Positions 44,548-55,032 of a stretch of 64,000 bases of DNA are shown piece after piece. Below the pieces are notes generated by a model, which was not told where the DNA came from, did not search any database, and saw only the letters and a list, made by a program, of their open reading frames with translations. A program made the translations under genes and the position numbers. The DNA lies in NCBI GenBank assembly GCA_028823175.1, contig JAPKBZ010000005.1:30515-94514 (forward strand), in the 5' to 3' direction. Every line of letters starts with the position of its first letter. Positions within the stretch are counted from its first letter, which is position 1. Origin of the DNA: Myxococcota bacterium (GTDB lineage: Bacteria; Myxococcota_A; UBA9160; UBA4427).

Positions 44548-47421
44548 GTGAAGATTTTCATCGCTCTTCTATTGACCGTCCTGACCGGCTTTACCGGCCT
44601 CGTTTACGAGGTGACGTGGCAAAAATATCTGGCCACCCTCCTGGGCTCGCATAGTGAAGCGACAGCCGCGGTTCTGGCGATCTTTCTCGGGGGTCTCTCC
44701 CTCGGCTATGCGCTTTTTGGTCAGGCCACCCGACTTCTTCAGGAGCGCGCCAGATCAAGGGGTTCCGCCCCCAGGCTCCTCACCTTCTACGCAGCCGTCG
44801 AGGCTGCCATCGGCCTCTATGCTCTCGCGTTTCCTTGGCTCTTCGGTGTCGTTCAGTCCCTTTCGCTGAAGTTGCCCAGCTTCGGTCCGGCCACGGACTT
44901 TTTCTGCGATGTGCTGCTTTCGACTCTGCTTATCGGTCCGCCGTCGATCTTGATGGGAGGAACGATTCCCATCCTTACCCTGGTACTCACGCGTAGCCTC
45001 GACACGGCGACCCGGATTCATGCCTGGGTATACGGGTTCAATACCGTCGGCGCTTTCGCGGGCGCGGTCATCGGGGGCTTCTTTTTGATCCCCGAGTTGG
45101 GTCTGGATCGGGTGTCCTACTCGATGGGAGCGATCAATCTCCTGGCGGCTTCGATTTTTCTTCTACTCGATATCCGCTCACCGGCCTCACGGGATGGTGA
45201 GGTCGCCGCCGCCGAAGCAGTGGCCAGCCCCGTGGGGCCGGCCCGGGTCGAGGGCTATCTGGGGCTGGTGGCCGTCGCCGCCCTGTCTGGTTTTTCGATG
45301 ATGACGCTTCAGACCACTCTGAACCGAATCGGCGCACTCGCGCTTGGCCCCTCGCTCTTTACCTTTGCCATGGTCGTGGCGGTTTTTGTTCTCTCCATCG
45401 CCCTGGGGAGCCTCGCTATTTCATTTCTCAAGAAGATTCCGGGCTGGGTCATCGTCACGTCTCAGTGGGCGCTGGTTCTCTTGCTCGTCGTGCTCTACGG
45501 CTTCCTCGAAAACGCGCCTTATTATGCCCACGTGATTCGGAGCTTGTTCCAGCCGACCGAGGCCGCCTTCTATTCCTTTCAGTTTTTTGTCTTCCTGGCC
45601 CTATTTGTCTTCCTTGTCGTGCCTATTGGGCTCTCGGGTGCCCTCTTGCCGCTGCTCTTCCATCATCTCCGACAGACGGTGGGCGATCTTGGAACTACGG
45701 CGGGGAGTCTCTATAGCTGGAACACGGCAGGATCCTTGCTCGGGGCCCTGATCGGCGGCTATCTGCTGCTCTTTTTCTTCGATCTTCATGTGGTGTTCCG
45801 AGTCGCCTTGGGGGCCTTGGTTCTTTCCGCTGTGATTCTGACTGTCCTCTTGCTCCGGGTGTCGATGAGGGCGGCGCTGGTTCTCGTTCTGGTGCCTGCC
45901 CTAGTCGGTATCTGGAGCTTGCCTTCATGGGATCCGGAACGCCTGGATTCGGGGCTCTTCCGCAAGCGCGAGGCGACTCCGCTGACCTATTCGGGGGCGG
46001 ACGCATTTTTCAAGAATCGCAAGCAGCGCATCGTGTTCCACAGGGACGGGCCTTCGACGACGGCGACGGTTCGTGATGGGCGCAAGGATGACGACCGGCC
46101 TGGTTTCTCTCTCAGTACCAACGGCAAGCCCGACGGAAACCTGATCGGTGATTACCCCACGATGGCCCTGGCGGCGCTCTTCCCCGCGCTGCTCGCCAAG
46201 CAGAATCGCCGTAGCTTCGTAATCGGCTATGGCACGGGAGTCACTGCGGGTGAGTTGGCGTCCATCGACTCCATGGAGGAAGTCCATGTCGCCGAGATCT
46301 CCCAGGCGGTGCTCGATGCGGCTCCCTATTTCGAAGTCGGTAACCAGGCGCCACTGGCGAGCCCGAAGGTCGTTCTTCACCGCAGTGATGCCTACCGTAG
46401 CCTTCTACGAGCTCAAGGGGTCTATGACATCATCGTTTCCGAGCCGAGCAACCCCTGGGTGAGTGGAGTCGAAATGCTCTTCAGCCGCGAGTTCCTCGAG
46501 GCCGCGAAAGCCAAGCTCAGCCCGGGCGGAATCTATGCTCAATGGTTCCACCTCTACGAATCCGATGAGGAAGCCGTGGAACTGGTGATTCGCACCTACC
46601 TTTCGGTCTTCGACCATGTTTCGCTTTGGTTTACGATGCAGTCCGACTTGATCATCATGGGAGTTCAAGATCCGGATCGGGCCCTCGACGTGGGAGCGAT
46701 ACGGGCCAGGTTCGAGGGAGATGATTTCAAGGCCAGCTTCGATCGGGTTGGAATCAGTAACCTGGCGGCGGTCTTTGCTCACGAGTTGGTGCCCCTGGGT
46801 GTCTTGAACGATCTGAATTTGAAGGGTCCTATTCAGACCCTTCGGTATCCGCGTTTGAGCCATCACGCGGCCAAAGCATTCTTTCGGGGAGAGCAGGGCA
46901 GCCTTCCCGAATTGGTGCGGCCCGAGAGTGTTCGAGTGGGTCTGAAAAATTCGTTGCTGCGAAAGCTGGCGCCCGGAAAGGAAATACCTCCAGTGATCCT
47001 GGGTGTCGCCGCTTCAGAAAATTGCCGCTTTGATCGGGGGGCGGCATGCGCGACCTTTCTGGCGCGCTGGCATTACGATCAACCAGGGTCAAGTCGGCTT
47101 ACCGAAGTTCTCAAGAAAATGGGCAGGAACCCGTCTGTTGCGAGCCAATTACGTCCGGACTCGATTGAGGGCATTTCGACTTTTTTTGGCCAAGGCCCGA
47201 GACGCGCCAATGGAGTGCGGCCCCTGCCGTTCGCTCGGAAGCAGAGCAGTCGCTATCTGAATCATTTTAATGTGGTGATCCCCTTTAACCGTAGGGCGCT
47301 CGAGAATGTCTGGCGGGCCTGTGATACGCCGCCCTGTGAGAGGGGGCGGAAAAGGATAGAGAGTCAGGTAGGCCCACTCGACATTTACTCCTCCCAGCCG
47401 CCTGCGGGTCTGGGGCGTTGA
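44548..47421 (+). CDS. Polytopic membrane protein fused to spermidine-synthase-like domain
   Basis: N-terminal TM bundle (LLTVLTGFTGLVYEVTWQKYLATLLGSHSEATAAVLAIFLGGLSLGYALFG); C-terminal VIGYGTGVTAGEL...YDIIVSEPSNPWVSGVEMLFSREFLEAAKAKLSPGGIYAQWFHLYE. Confidence 0.9.
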   Translation: MKIFIALLLTVLTGFTGLVYEVTWQKYLATLLGSHSEATAAVLAIFLGGLSLGYALFGQATRLLQERARSRGSAPRLLTFYAAVEAAIGLYALAFPWLFGVVQSLSLKLPSFGPATDFFCDVLLSTLLIGPPSILMGGTIPILTLVLTRSLDTATRIHAWVYGFNTVGAFAGAVIGGFFLIPELGLDRVSYSMGAINLLAASIFLLLDIRSPASRDGEVAAAEAVASPVGPARVEGYLGLVAVAALSGFSMMTLQTTLNRIGALALGPSLFTFAMVVAVFVLSIALGSLAISFLKKIPGWVIVTSQWALVLLLVVLYGFLENAPYYAHVIRSLFQPTEAAFYSFQFFVFLALFVFLVVPIGLSGALLPLLFHHLRQTVGDLGTTAGSLYSWNTAGSLLGALIGGYLLLFFFDLHVVFRVALGALVLSAVILTVLLLRVSMRAALVLVLVPALVGIWSLPSWDPERLDSGLFRKREATPLTYSGADAFFKNRKQRIVFHRDGPSTTATVRDGRKDDDRPGFSLSTNGKPDGNLIGDYPTMALAALFPALLAKQNRRSFVIGYGTGVTAGELASIDSMEEVHVAEISQAVLDAAPYFEVGNQAPLASPKVVLHRSDAYRSLLRAQGVYDIIVSEPSNPWVSGVEMLFSREFLEAAKAKLSPGGIYAQWFHLYESDEEAVELVIRTYLSVFDHVSLWFTMQSDLIIMGVQDPDRALDVGAIRARFEGDDFKASFDRVGISNLAAVFAHELVPLGVLNDLNLKGPIQTLRYPRLSHHAAKAFFRGEQGSLPELVRPESVRVGLKNSLLRKLAPGKEIPPVILGVAASENCRFDRGAACATFLARWHYDQPGSSRLTEVLKKMGRNPSVASQLRPDSIEGISTFFGQGPRRANGVRPLPFARKQSSRYLNHFNVVIPFNRRALENVWRACDTPPCERGRKRIESQVGPLDIYSSQPPAGLGR

Positions 47422-47512
47422 GACGAGCGAGGGGATGGTTCACACGGGCATGCCCCCTAGACTTCAAGTCGGGGAAATAAGATTGAAAAAAAGAGACCCC
47501 TGGGAGGCATGA

Positions 47513-49204
47513 ATGGCTGAGACAAAGGTTCCGTCGGATATCGAAATTGCGCAGGCGGCAGAACTCCATCCGATCACGAAAATCGCCGAGGCCGCCGGGC
47601 TTAGCGATCAGGATTATGAAGCCTACGGGCGGAATATCGGAAAGCTGTCGAGCCAGTTCTGCCGCGACCTACTCTCGGGGAATCGGAAGGATGGCAAGCT
47701 GATTCTGGTGACGGCCATGAGTCCGACGCCTGCGGGTGAGGGTAAGACGACGACCTCTGTGGGCCTGGCCGATGCGCTCTCCGCCATCGGGAAGAAGACC
47801 ATGGTTTGCTTGCGCGAACCTTCGTTGGGTCCTTGCTTTGGAATGAAGGGGGGCGCGGCAGGCGGCGGGTACGCCCAGGTTCTGCCCATGGAGCAGATCA
47901 ATCTTCATTTCACCGGAGATTTTCATGCCATCGGTCTGGCGAATAACCTGCTCTCCGCCGCCCTCGACAATCATATTCACCACGGCAACGCACTGAATAT
48001 CGACCCGCGCAGGATCACCTGGTCCAGGGTTGTGGATATGAATGACAGGGCATTGCGGAATCTCGTGGTGGGCCTTGGCGGAGTCACGAACTCCATGCCT
48101 CGGCAGGAGGAATTCCAGATCAGCGTCGCATCGGAGGTGATGGCCTGCCTTTGTCTGTGCGACGGGCTCAAAGATCTAAAAAGGCGACTCGGCAATATCA
48201 TCGTCGGGCATACCTACGATCGCCTGCCCATTCGCGCGAAAGACCTGAAGGTGGATGGGGCGATGACCGCGCTCCTAAAAGACGCGATTCGTCCCAACCT
48301 GGTGCAGACTATCGAGCATACCCCGGCACTCATTCATGGCGGCCCCTTTGCCAATATCGCGCACGGAGCGAACTCGATCCTGGCCACGCGAACGGCGCTG
48401 AAATTGGCGGACTACGTGGTGACCGAAGCGGGTTTCGGATCGGATCTGGGCGGCGAGAAGTTCATGAATATCGTGTGTCGAAAGGCCGGCTTCTCCCCCG
48501 ATGCTGTGGTGATGGTCGCCACCATAAGGGCCCTCAAGATGAATGGTGGGGCCCCCTTGGGGGCTCTCGATCAGCAAGACCCCGCGGCCCTCACGCGAGG
48601 GTTGGCGAATCTCAAGCGGCATATCGAAAATATTCGAAATTTCGGACTGCCGGTGGTCGTGGCTTTGAACCGCTTCAGCCAGGATACAAGCGACGAGGTG
48701 GCCATCGTCAGCGAAAAGTGCGCGCATTTGGGCGTTGACGTCGTTGAGTGCAATGTGTGGGCGGAGGGCTCCGAGGGCGGAGTCGATCTGGCGAAAGCGG
48801 TGGTGGAGACCATCGAGCGGGTGCCTTCAGATTTTCAGCTTCTCTACCCGGATGATCTCTCGCTCTGGAAGAAAGTGGAGACCATTGCCCAGCGGGTCTA
48901 CGGGGCGCGTGAAGTGAGTGCGGACAAGAGAGTGCGCCGGAAATTCAAAAACCTCGATCGGGACGGGTATGGTCATCTGCCGGTCTGCATTGCTAAAACC
49001 CAGTACTCCTTTTCCTCCGATCCCAAATTGCTCGGCGCTCCCAAGAATTTCGATCTCCTCCTGCGAGATGTGCGACTCGCTGCGGGAGCCGAATTCGTGA
49101 TCGTCTACTGCGGCGATATCATGACCATGCCCGGCTTACCCGCCCGGCCCGCCGCCGAGGGCATCGATGTCGATGATGAGGGTCGAATTTCAGGCCTTTT
49201 CTGA
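47513..49204 (+). CDS. fhs: Formate--tetrahydrofolate ligase
   Basis: [19 protein letters not shown]-loop, [30 protein letters not shown]. Confidence 0.97.
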   Translation: MAETKVPSDIEIAQAAELHPITKIAEAAGLSDQDYEAYGRNIGKLSSQFCRDLLSGNRKDGKLILVTAMSPTPAGEGKTTTSVGLADALSAIGKKTMVCLREPSLGPCFGMKGGAAGGGYAQVLPMEQINLHFTGDFHAIGLANNLLSAALDNHIHHGNALNIDPRRITWSRVVDMNDRALRNLVVGLGGVTNSMPRQEEFQISVASEVMACLCLCDGLKDLKRRLGNIIVGHTYDRLPIRAKDLKVDGAMTALLKDAIRPNLVQTIEHTPALIHGGPFANIAHGANSILATRTALKLADYVVTEAGFGSDLGGEKFMNIVCRKAGFSPDAVVMVATIRALKMNGGAPLGALDQQDPAALTRGLANLKRHIENIRNFGLPVVVALNRFSQDTSDEVAIVSEKCAHLGVDVVECNVWAEGSEGGVDLAKAVVETIERVPSDFQLLYPDDLSLWKKVETIAQRVYGAREVSADKRVRRKFKNLDRDGYGHLPVCIAKTQYSFSSDPKLLGAPKNFDLLLRDVRLAAGAEFVIVYCGDIMTMPGLPARPAAEGIDVDDEGRISGLF

Positions 49205-49253
49205 ATCGAAAGACTGCGGAGCAGTGCGCCAGGAACTTGGGATCGAGGGAGAG

Positions 49254-51308
49254 ATGACGATGAGTGAGGGCGACCGCTACAGAATTCTCTTTGACGAGAT
49301 CAAGATAGGCCCGGTGGTGGCGCCGAACCGCTTCTATCAGGTCCCCCATTGCACGGGCATGGGCTACCAGGCGCCCAATACCCTGGCGGCCATGCGGGAA
49401 ACCAAGGCGGAGGGGGGTTGGGGGGTCGTTTGTACCGAGTATTGCTCGATTCATCCGACCTCGGATGACACGCCCATGCCCTCGGCCTCCATCTGGGATA
49501 CCGCCGATATCAAGGCCCATGCCAAGATGGTGGAAAATGTTCATCGACATGGCTCGCTTGCCGGCATCCAGCTCTGGCATGGGGGCTACACGAGCCCCAA
49601 TCTTTACACGAGGGAAATTCCGATTGGGCCACAGAGCCGACCGTCTGCTCGGGGGAACCCGGTTCAATCCCTCGCCATGGACAAGCGCGATATTGCGAAT
49701 TACCGGGAGTGGCACCGCGCGGCGGCCCAGCGCGCGGTCGAGGCCGGCTTTGATCTGGTCTATGTCTACGCGACCCACGGCTATATCCTCTCGCAATTCC
49801 TTTCGCCGGAAAACGACCGAAGCGATGAGTACGGTGGATGTCTGGAAAATCGGGTTCGCCTGACCCGAGAGATCTTGGAGGATACCCGGGAGGTTTTGGG
49901 GGACCGCTGCGCGCTCGCGGTCAGGATTTCGAGCGATGCGGGGATGACCGACGGGGAGCCCGACAGCGAGGAGCAGAAACAAGTCATCGCTCTGCTTGCT
50001 GATTTCCCTGATCTCTGGGACGTCAATATCCATGACTACTCATACGAAATGGGGACGTCGCGCTTCGTCGGCGAGGCCTCCCTCGAGAAATATGTTTCCT
50101 ATGTGAAGAGCATGACGGGAAAGCCCGTAGTGGGAGTCGGCCGATTCACGTCTCCGGACACCATGTTGCGGCAGGTCCAGGAAGGCGTTTTGGACTTGAT
50201 CGGCTGCGCCCGCCCGTCGATTGCCGATCCCTTCCTTCCGAAGAAGATCAAGGAAGGGCGAATCGAGGACGTGCGTGAATGCATTGGCTGCAATATTTGC
50301 TACGCCGGCGATTCCCTGGCCAACCCGATTTCGTGTACCCAGAACCCTGCCATGGGGGAAGAGTGGCGTCGGGGGTGGCATCCCGAATACATCCCGCGAC
50401 GCACATCGGAAAAGAAGATTCTCGTTGTAGGCGGCGGCCCTGCCGGGCTCGAAGCCGCCCGGGCTCTGGGCGATCGCGGGTACGAGGTAGCCCTGGCCGA
50501 GCGGCGCTCTGCTTTGGGAGGCCGGGTCTCGTTGGAAGCCGAGCTTCCCGGGCTTTCCGAGTGGGGCCGAGTCCGGGATTGGCGCCTGACCCAGATCGGC
50601 AAGATGGACAACGTTGAAATTTTCCTGGAGAGCGAAGTGGATTGCGAGCAGATCCGGGAGTTCGGAGCGGACCGGGTGGCTCTAGCCACCGGGTCCCATT
50701 GGCGCGCCGATGGGATCGGTCGCTGGCACGGCTCGGCAGTGTCGGGCTGGCGGGATGCCCGGGTGATCACTCCCGACGATATTTTTTCCGGAGTAGAGAT
50801 CGCTGGGCCCGTCTTGATCTACGACGACGACCACTACTATATGGGAGGAGTTATGGCCGAACTCCTCGCTGGCCGGGGTCTTTCTGTCACTCTGGTGACC
50901 CCCGAGCCTCTCGTCTCTGCCTGGACGCATAATACCGAGGAGCAGGCCCGCATTCAGAAGCGGCTACTGGAGCTCGATGTGACCATTGAGGCCAACTCGG
51001 CCCTCGAGAGGCTATCGACGGAGAGTGCCACGCTGGTTTGCACTTTTACCGGCCGCGAGCGAGTTGTAGAAGCGCCTGTGGTCTTGATGGTGACGCTACG
51101 CCGCCCTGACGAAGAGCTCTACGCGAGCCTGCAAGGTTTCATCGAGGCGAACGAGCCGGGCGTGGTCACGAGGATTGGTGACTGCCTGGCGCCTGGAACG
51201 ATCGCGGCTTCTGTGCGCTCTGGGCACCGCTACGCGAGGGAGATGGATGAGGACGCCGCCCACGGGGCCGTGCCCTTTCTAAGGGAAACCCCCGAACTCT
51301 TCGGCTAG
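49254..51308 (+). CDS. Trimethylamine/dimethylamine-dehydrogenase-like flavoprotein (OYE barrel, 4Fe-4S, C-terminal pyridine nucleotide-disulfide fold)
   Basis: NRFYQVPHCTGMGYQ, EGGWGVVCTEYCSI, YVYATHGYILSQFLSP, DVRECIGCNICY, VVGGGPAGLEAARALG; likely start 49254 or 49260 (listed ORF 49167). Confidence 0.92.
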   Translation: MTMSEGDRYRILFDEIKIGPVVAPNRFYQVPHCTGMGYQAPNTLAAMRETKAEGGWGVVCTEYCSIHPTSDDTPMPSASIWDTADIKAHAKMVENVHRHGSLAGIQLWHGGYTSPNLYTREIPIGPQSRPSARGNPVQSLAMDKRDIANYREWHRAAAQRAVEAGFDLVYVYATHGYILSQFLSPENDRSDEYGGCLENRVRLTREILEDTREVLGDRCALAVRISSDAGMTDGEPDSEEQKQVIALLADFPDLWDVNIHDYSYEMGTSRFVGEASLEKYVSYVKSMTGKPVVGVGRFTSPDTMLRQVQEGVLDLIGCARPSIADPFLPKKIKEGRIEDVRECIGCNICYAGDSLANPISCTQNPAMGEEWRRGWHPEYIPRRTSEKKILVVGGGPAGLEAARALGDRGYEVALAERRSALGGRVSLEAELPGLSEWGRVRDWRLTQIGKMDNVEIFLESEVDCEQIREFGADRVALATGSHWRADGIGRWHGSAVSGWRDARVITPDDIFSGVEIAGPVLIYDDDHYYMGGVMAELLAGRGLSVTLVTPEPLVSAWTHNTEEQARIQKRLLELDVTIEANSALERLSTESATLVCTFTGRERVVEAPVVLMVTLRRPDEELYASLQGFIEANEPGVVTRIGDCLAPGTIAASVRSGHRYAREMDEDAAHGAVPFLRETPELFG

Positions 51309-51318
51309 GCCGTTGGCG

Positions 51319-51462
51319 TTAGCCCGCGTCTTCGTCTTCGTCTTCTTCGCGGGAGCCCATGATGATGCCCTTGGCATCGCGCAGAAAAAAAACGAAGATT
51401 CCCACGGCGCTTCCGGCGAGAACGACGCAACAAAAGTAGGTGAAGATATCCCAGCCGTTCAT
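51319..51462 (-). CDS. 47-aa single-TM protein with acidic tail; symporter small accessory-type protein
   Basis: Manual translation MNGWDIFTYFCCVVLAGSAVGIFVFFLRDAKGIIMGSREEDEDEDAG*; ATGA overlap with the symporter stop; not in the supplied ORF track. Confidence 0.75.
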   Translation of the reverse strand: MNGWDIFTYFCCVVLAGSAVGIFVFFLRDAKGIIMGSREEDEDEDAG

Positions 51463-52946
51463 TGGCTTTGCTCCCCCAAGTGGGTTGCTCGGGGAGAGCC
51501 GAAAAGATTTCCGATTAGAAACCCTAGGAAGCTGATCGGAAGGCTGAAGAAGAGGGAGTACTCTTGCCAGAGCTCATAGGATGAGCCGGAGAACTCGAAC
51601 GTCCAGATATAGGTTCCCCAGGTTTCGTTATAGGCGCCCAACTGGCTGATGCCGAAATAAAAGACGGCGACGCTCACCAGGCCGAAGAGAAAGCTCAATA
51701 TTCCAGCGGCAGCGGTTTTTCGGCCCTTCCAGAAGAGGCCCATAAAAATCGGAACAAGAACTGTAGATGTCATCAGGCTGGCGTTGAAGACCCATAACGA
51801 CATCAATCGTTCGAAGAGAAAAGCGAGCAGGTAGCCAAGGATCCAGGAAACCGCGATGCCGATCTTGGTGGCCCGGACAAGTTCCCGATCGGTTGCGTCG
51901 GGCTTGAAGAGCGGGCGGTAGACGTCGTAGGAGATATTTGCACCCGCGACCAGGCTATAGGAGTCGATGGTCGACATGGCCGTCGCGAGGACGCCGGCGA
52001 GAAAAAGCCCGACCAGTCCGACGGGGAGCGCCATGACCACGGCGGTGAGCAAAGCATCGTTGGAGTGGAGGTCAGCGGGAAGAGCCCCCATGGCCACACC
52101 ACTTCGTGCCAGCATGCCCGCGGCGGTGACCAGCCAATCGTATGCGCCCCAGACCACCAGGGCGATCAGCATGGCGTTGCGGACCTGGCTAAAATTTTTT
52201 GCCGCGAAGATGCGCTGGTAGAAGGCCGGGTCGACGAGAATACTGATCCCCGTGGCCATATACGCCAGCATGAGCCAGAAGGGGATTCCGCCGAAAATAT
52301 CGAAATGGGTCGAGGGAACGTGGGCGGCGACCGTGTCGAACCCCCCGAGATCGGACATGAGTAGGGGGACCGCAATGGCGAGGGTGACGCACATGAAGAC
52401 GAACTGGACCGTATCCGTGATTGCGACAGCCCAGAGGCCGCCCCAGAGCGTATAGATAAGAGCGATGCTGCCCAGGAGAAGCGCGCCGATCTGTGCGTCG
52501 ATCCCGAACATGACTTCGGAAATTCGCCCAAGCGCAAAGAGGCTGAGTGCGGGAATGGAGTAGATGATCGAAGAGATCGCACCTAGGTACCCGGCGCTCT
52601 GGCCATATTGGCGCGTCAGGATCTCGGGGAGGGAAGTGAAGTTAGCCTCTTTTAACTTTCGGCTGAGTCCGTAGGCGGCAAAGAGGTAGAAGCCGAGGGA
52701 CATTTCCGAGTAGCCGAAGAACGCAACCACTCCATCATTGAAGCCCACCTCCGAGGTTCCGAAGAGGACGTCGAGGCCGTAGTAGGTCGAGGCGAGTGTG
52801 CAGACGAGGATCGGGGTGGTCATGGACCGGCCCGCGACCAAGTACTCCTCGAAATTCGGAGCCTTTTTGAAGATGTAGTACCCGATGCCCAGCATACCGG
52901 CGATGTAAACGGCGACGATGCTGAGGTCGATGGGCGAAATTGCCAT
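51459..52946 (-). CDS. Sodium:solute symporter (SSS family)
   Basis: Multi-TM; LVAGRSMTTPILVCTLASTYYG, ATAMSTIDSYSLVAGANISYDVYRP; likely start MAISPIDLS at 52946 (listed ORF 53180). Confidence 0.9.
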   Translation of the reverse strand: MAISPIDLSIVAVYIAGMLGIGYYIFKKAPNFEEYLVAGRSMTTPILVCTLASTYYGLDVLFGTSEVGFNDGVVAFFGYSEMSLGFYLFAAYGLSRKLKEANFTSLPEILTRQYGQSAGYLGAISSIIYSIPALSLFALGRISEVMFGIDAQIGALLLGSIALIYTLWGGLWAVAITDTVQFVFMCVTLAIAVPLLMSDLGGFDTVAAHVPSTHFDIFGGIPFWLMLAYMATGISILVDPAFYQRIFAAKNFSQVRNAMLIALVVWGAYDWLVTAAGMLARSGVAMGALPADLHSNDALLTAVVMALPVGLVGLFLAGVLATAMSTIDSYSLVAGANISYDVYRPLFKPDATDRELVRATKIGIAVSWILGYLLAFLFERLMSLWVFNASLMTSTVLVPIFMGLFWKGRKTAAAGILSFLFGLVSVAVFYFGISQLGAYNETWGTYIWTFEFSGSSYELWQEYSLFFSLPISFLGFLIGNLFGSPRATHLGEQSQ

Positions 52947-53178
52947 TCTGATCAGGACACCTTGGTTCAGCCAAGCTGGCCTGGCTGTGTTGAGCCGCTC
53001 TCGCTCGACGCTGGAAAATTTATCTATCCGGGAAAAACAGTAGCCTCTGGAGCGGCGATGGTAAGGGGGGAAGTGAGGGTTCCGGAAAGAGCTTGGGAGG
53101 GGAGAAGAGCTTGCCCCTCGGCGATAAGGGCGGCTATCTTCGGCCTTGCGGGGTGGGGAGAACCTTAGGAGTGGCCAC

Positions 53179-54573
53179 ATGGATTCGCATCGGCGAGCGC
53201 TCAGCGATACCCAGCCTGCGTGCTTCTGGTTGGATCAGGATGAGCGTCCCCCCGTGGCTGGGAGCCTCGAAGATGACGACGAAGCCGATTTAGTTATCGT
53301 CGGAGGCGGTTTTACCGGTCTTTGGGCTGCTCTTCAGGCCAAGGAAGCCCTGCCCGATCGAGATATCGTCTTGCTGGAGGCTGGCCGTATCGCCGACGGT
53401 GCTTCCGGGCGCAACGGTGGCTTTGCCGACCCTTCGCTGACCCACGGGCTGGCGAATGGTCTCTCGCATTTTCCCAATGAGATGGCGGCGATCCAGACCC
53501 TGGCCGCGGAGAATTACCGAGGCTTTGCCGATTCGATCGATCGGTACGGGATCGATGCGCGAATGGAATCGACAGGAACTCTCGATGTGGCCACCGCGGA
53601 GTATCAAGTCGAGGGTTTGCGCGAATATCACGACCTGAATACTGACCACGGAGAACGTTCATTTCTGCTGGGGCAGGAGGCGGCGAGGGCGGAGTTGAAC
53701 TCTCCAACCTATATGGGCGCTGTTTTCCGACCGGATACGGCCATCGTCGATCCGGCAAGGTTGGCGTGGGGTTTGTCACGGGCGGTTCGGGATCTCGGCG
53801 TACGTGTCTACGAGCAGACGCCGATGAACACTTTGTCCCGGCGTGGTCCAGGGATCGAGGTGCGGACTCCCACAGGGCGAGTGCGCGGCCGCAAATGCCT
53901 TTTGGCCACGAACGCATTCAAGACGCCTGTGCGGCGTATGCAGCGGGTGACGGTTCCGATCTGGGATTATGTACTCATGACGGAGCCTCTGGGAGATGAG
54001 CAACTCGCGAGCCTGGGCTGGGCTAACAGGCAGGGGGCCGGCGAGGAAACGAACCAATTCCACTACTACCGATTGACGGCGGATAACCGAATTCTTTGGG
54101 GCGGTTACGATGCGATTTACCATTTCGGAAGTGATATCAGGCCGAGCTACGAGCAGCGCGGCGCGAGTTTCGAGGGCTTGTCCGATAGATTCTTCGCGAC
54201 CTTCCCCCAACTCGAGGGCCTTCGCTTCAGTCATAGTTGGGGCGGCCCCATCGCGAGCACCACTCGCTTCTGCCTGGACGCGGGGAGTTCTCACGGGGGG
54301 AGAGTCGCATGGGCAGCCGGGTATACCGGCCTCGGCGTGGTGGCGAGTCGTTTTGGGGGGCAAGTGGCCCTGGGCCTTCTCGATCAACTCGACCGGCCTG
54401 AGCTGAAACTCGAACTCGTACGCAAGCGCCCGTTTCCGTGGCCCCCAGAGCCGATTCGCTCCCTCGTGATTAAAATGACCCAGCGGGGGCTCGCCCGGGC
54501 CGATCGCAATGAAGGCCGCAGGGGCCCCTGGCTTCGCCTGCTGGATCAACTGGGATTGGGCTTCGACTCATGA
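53179..54573 (+). CDS. FAD-dependent amine oxidase (DAO family)
   Basis: DLVIVGGGFTGLWAALQAKE, DGASGRNGGF, WAAGYTGLGVVASRFGG; listed ORF opens at 53146. Confidence 0.88.
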   Translation: MDSHRRALSDTQPACFWLDQDERPPVAGSLEDDDEADLVIVGGGFTGLWAALQAKEALPDRDIVLLEAGRIADGASGRNGGFADPSLTHGLANGLSHFPNEMAAIQTLAAENYRGFADSIDRYGIDARMESTGTLDVATAEYQVEGLREYHDLNTDHGERSFLLGQEAARAELNSPTYMGAVFRPDTAIVDPARLAWGLSRAVRDLGVRVYEQTPMNTLSRRGPGIEVRTPTGRVRGRKCLLATNAFKTPVRRMQRVTVPIWDYVLMTEPLGDEQLASLGWANRQGAGEETNQFHYYRLTADNRILWGGYDAIYHFGSDIRPSYEQRGASFEGLSDRFFATFPQLEGLRFSHSWGGPIASTTRFCLDAGSSHGGRVAWAAGYTGLGVVASRFGGQVALGLLDQLDRPELKLELVRKRPFPWPPEPIRSLVIKMTQRGLARADRNEGRRGPWLRLLDQLGLGFDS

Positions 54574-54956
54574 GCGGCCAAGCGGCAGGCCCAGTTGGGG
54601 ATTTCGGGGTTTTTCGAGACTGGCTAGAATCTGCAAGCGGCTCGCTCGCATCGTTTTTCCCTCTCAAACCGTATTGGAGAAAAGTTTTGCCGATCTTGGA
54701 GGTACCGTCTCGCTATCGCGTGCCCACTCGGGGAGAGGCGGTGCTCGAGTTGTCGGGAACCACAATTCGGGAATGTATCGCTGAGGCGGAGACACGCTTC
54801 CCGGGTTTTCTGGAATTGATTCTCGACAGTCAGGGGCGGCAGAAGCGCTTCGTTCGTTTCTTCTTGAATGGCGAAGGACTCGAGCGAGATGCCCTGGATT
54901 CGGCCCTCGAGCCAGGCGACCGGGTCACCATCATGGCGAGCGCGGCCGGAGGGTAG
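54570..54956 (+). CDS. MoaD/ThiS-like ubiquitin-fold protein
   Basis: FLNGEGLERDALDSALEPGDRVTIMASAAGG with C-terminal GG; true start may be TTG 54687 preceded by GGAGA, giving 89 aa. Confidence 0.8.
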   Translation: MSGQAAGPVGDFGVFRDWLESASGSLASFFPLKPYWRKVLPILEVPSRYRVPTRGEAVLELSGTTIRECIAEAETRFPGFLELILDSQGRQKRFVRFFLNGEGLERDALDSALEPGDRVTIMASAAGG

Positions 54957-55032
54957 AGCGGCCCCCCGCGCTCTAGAGCAGGTTCGTGCGAGCGAGTGAC
55001 GTATTACTTTTTTAGGTGAGGAGAATGGAAAC

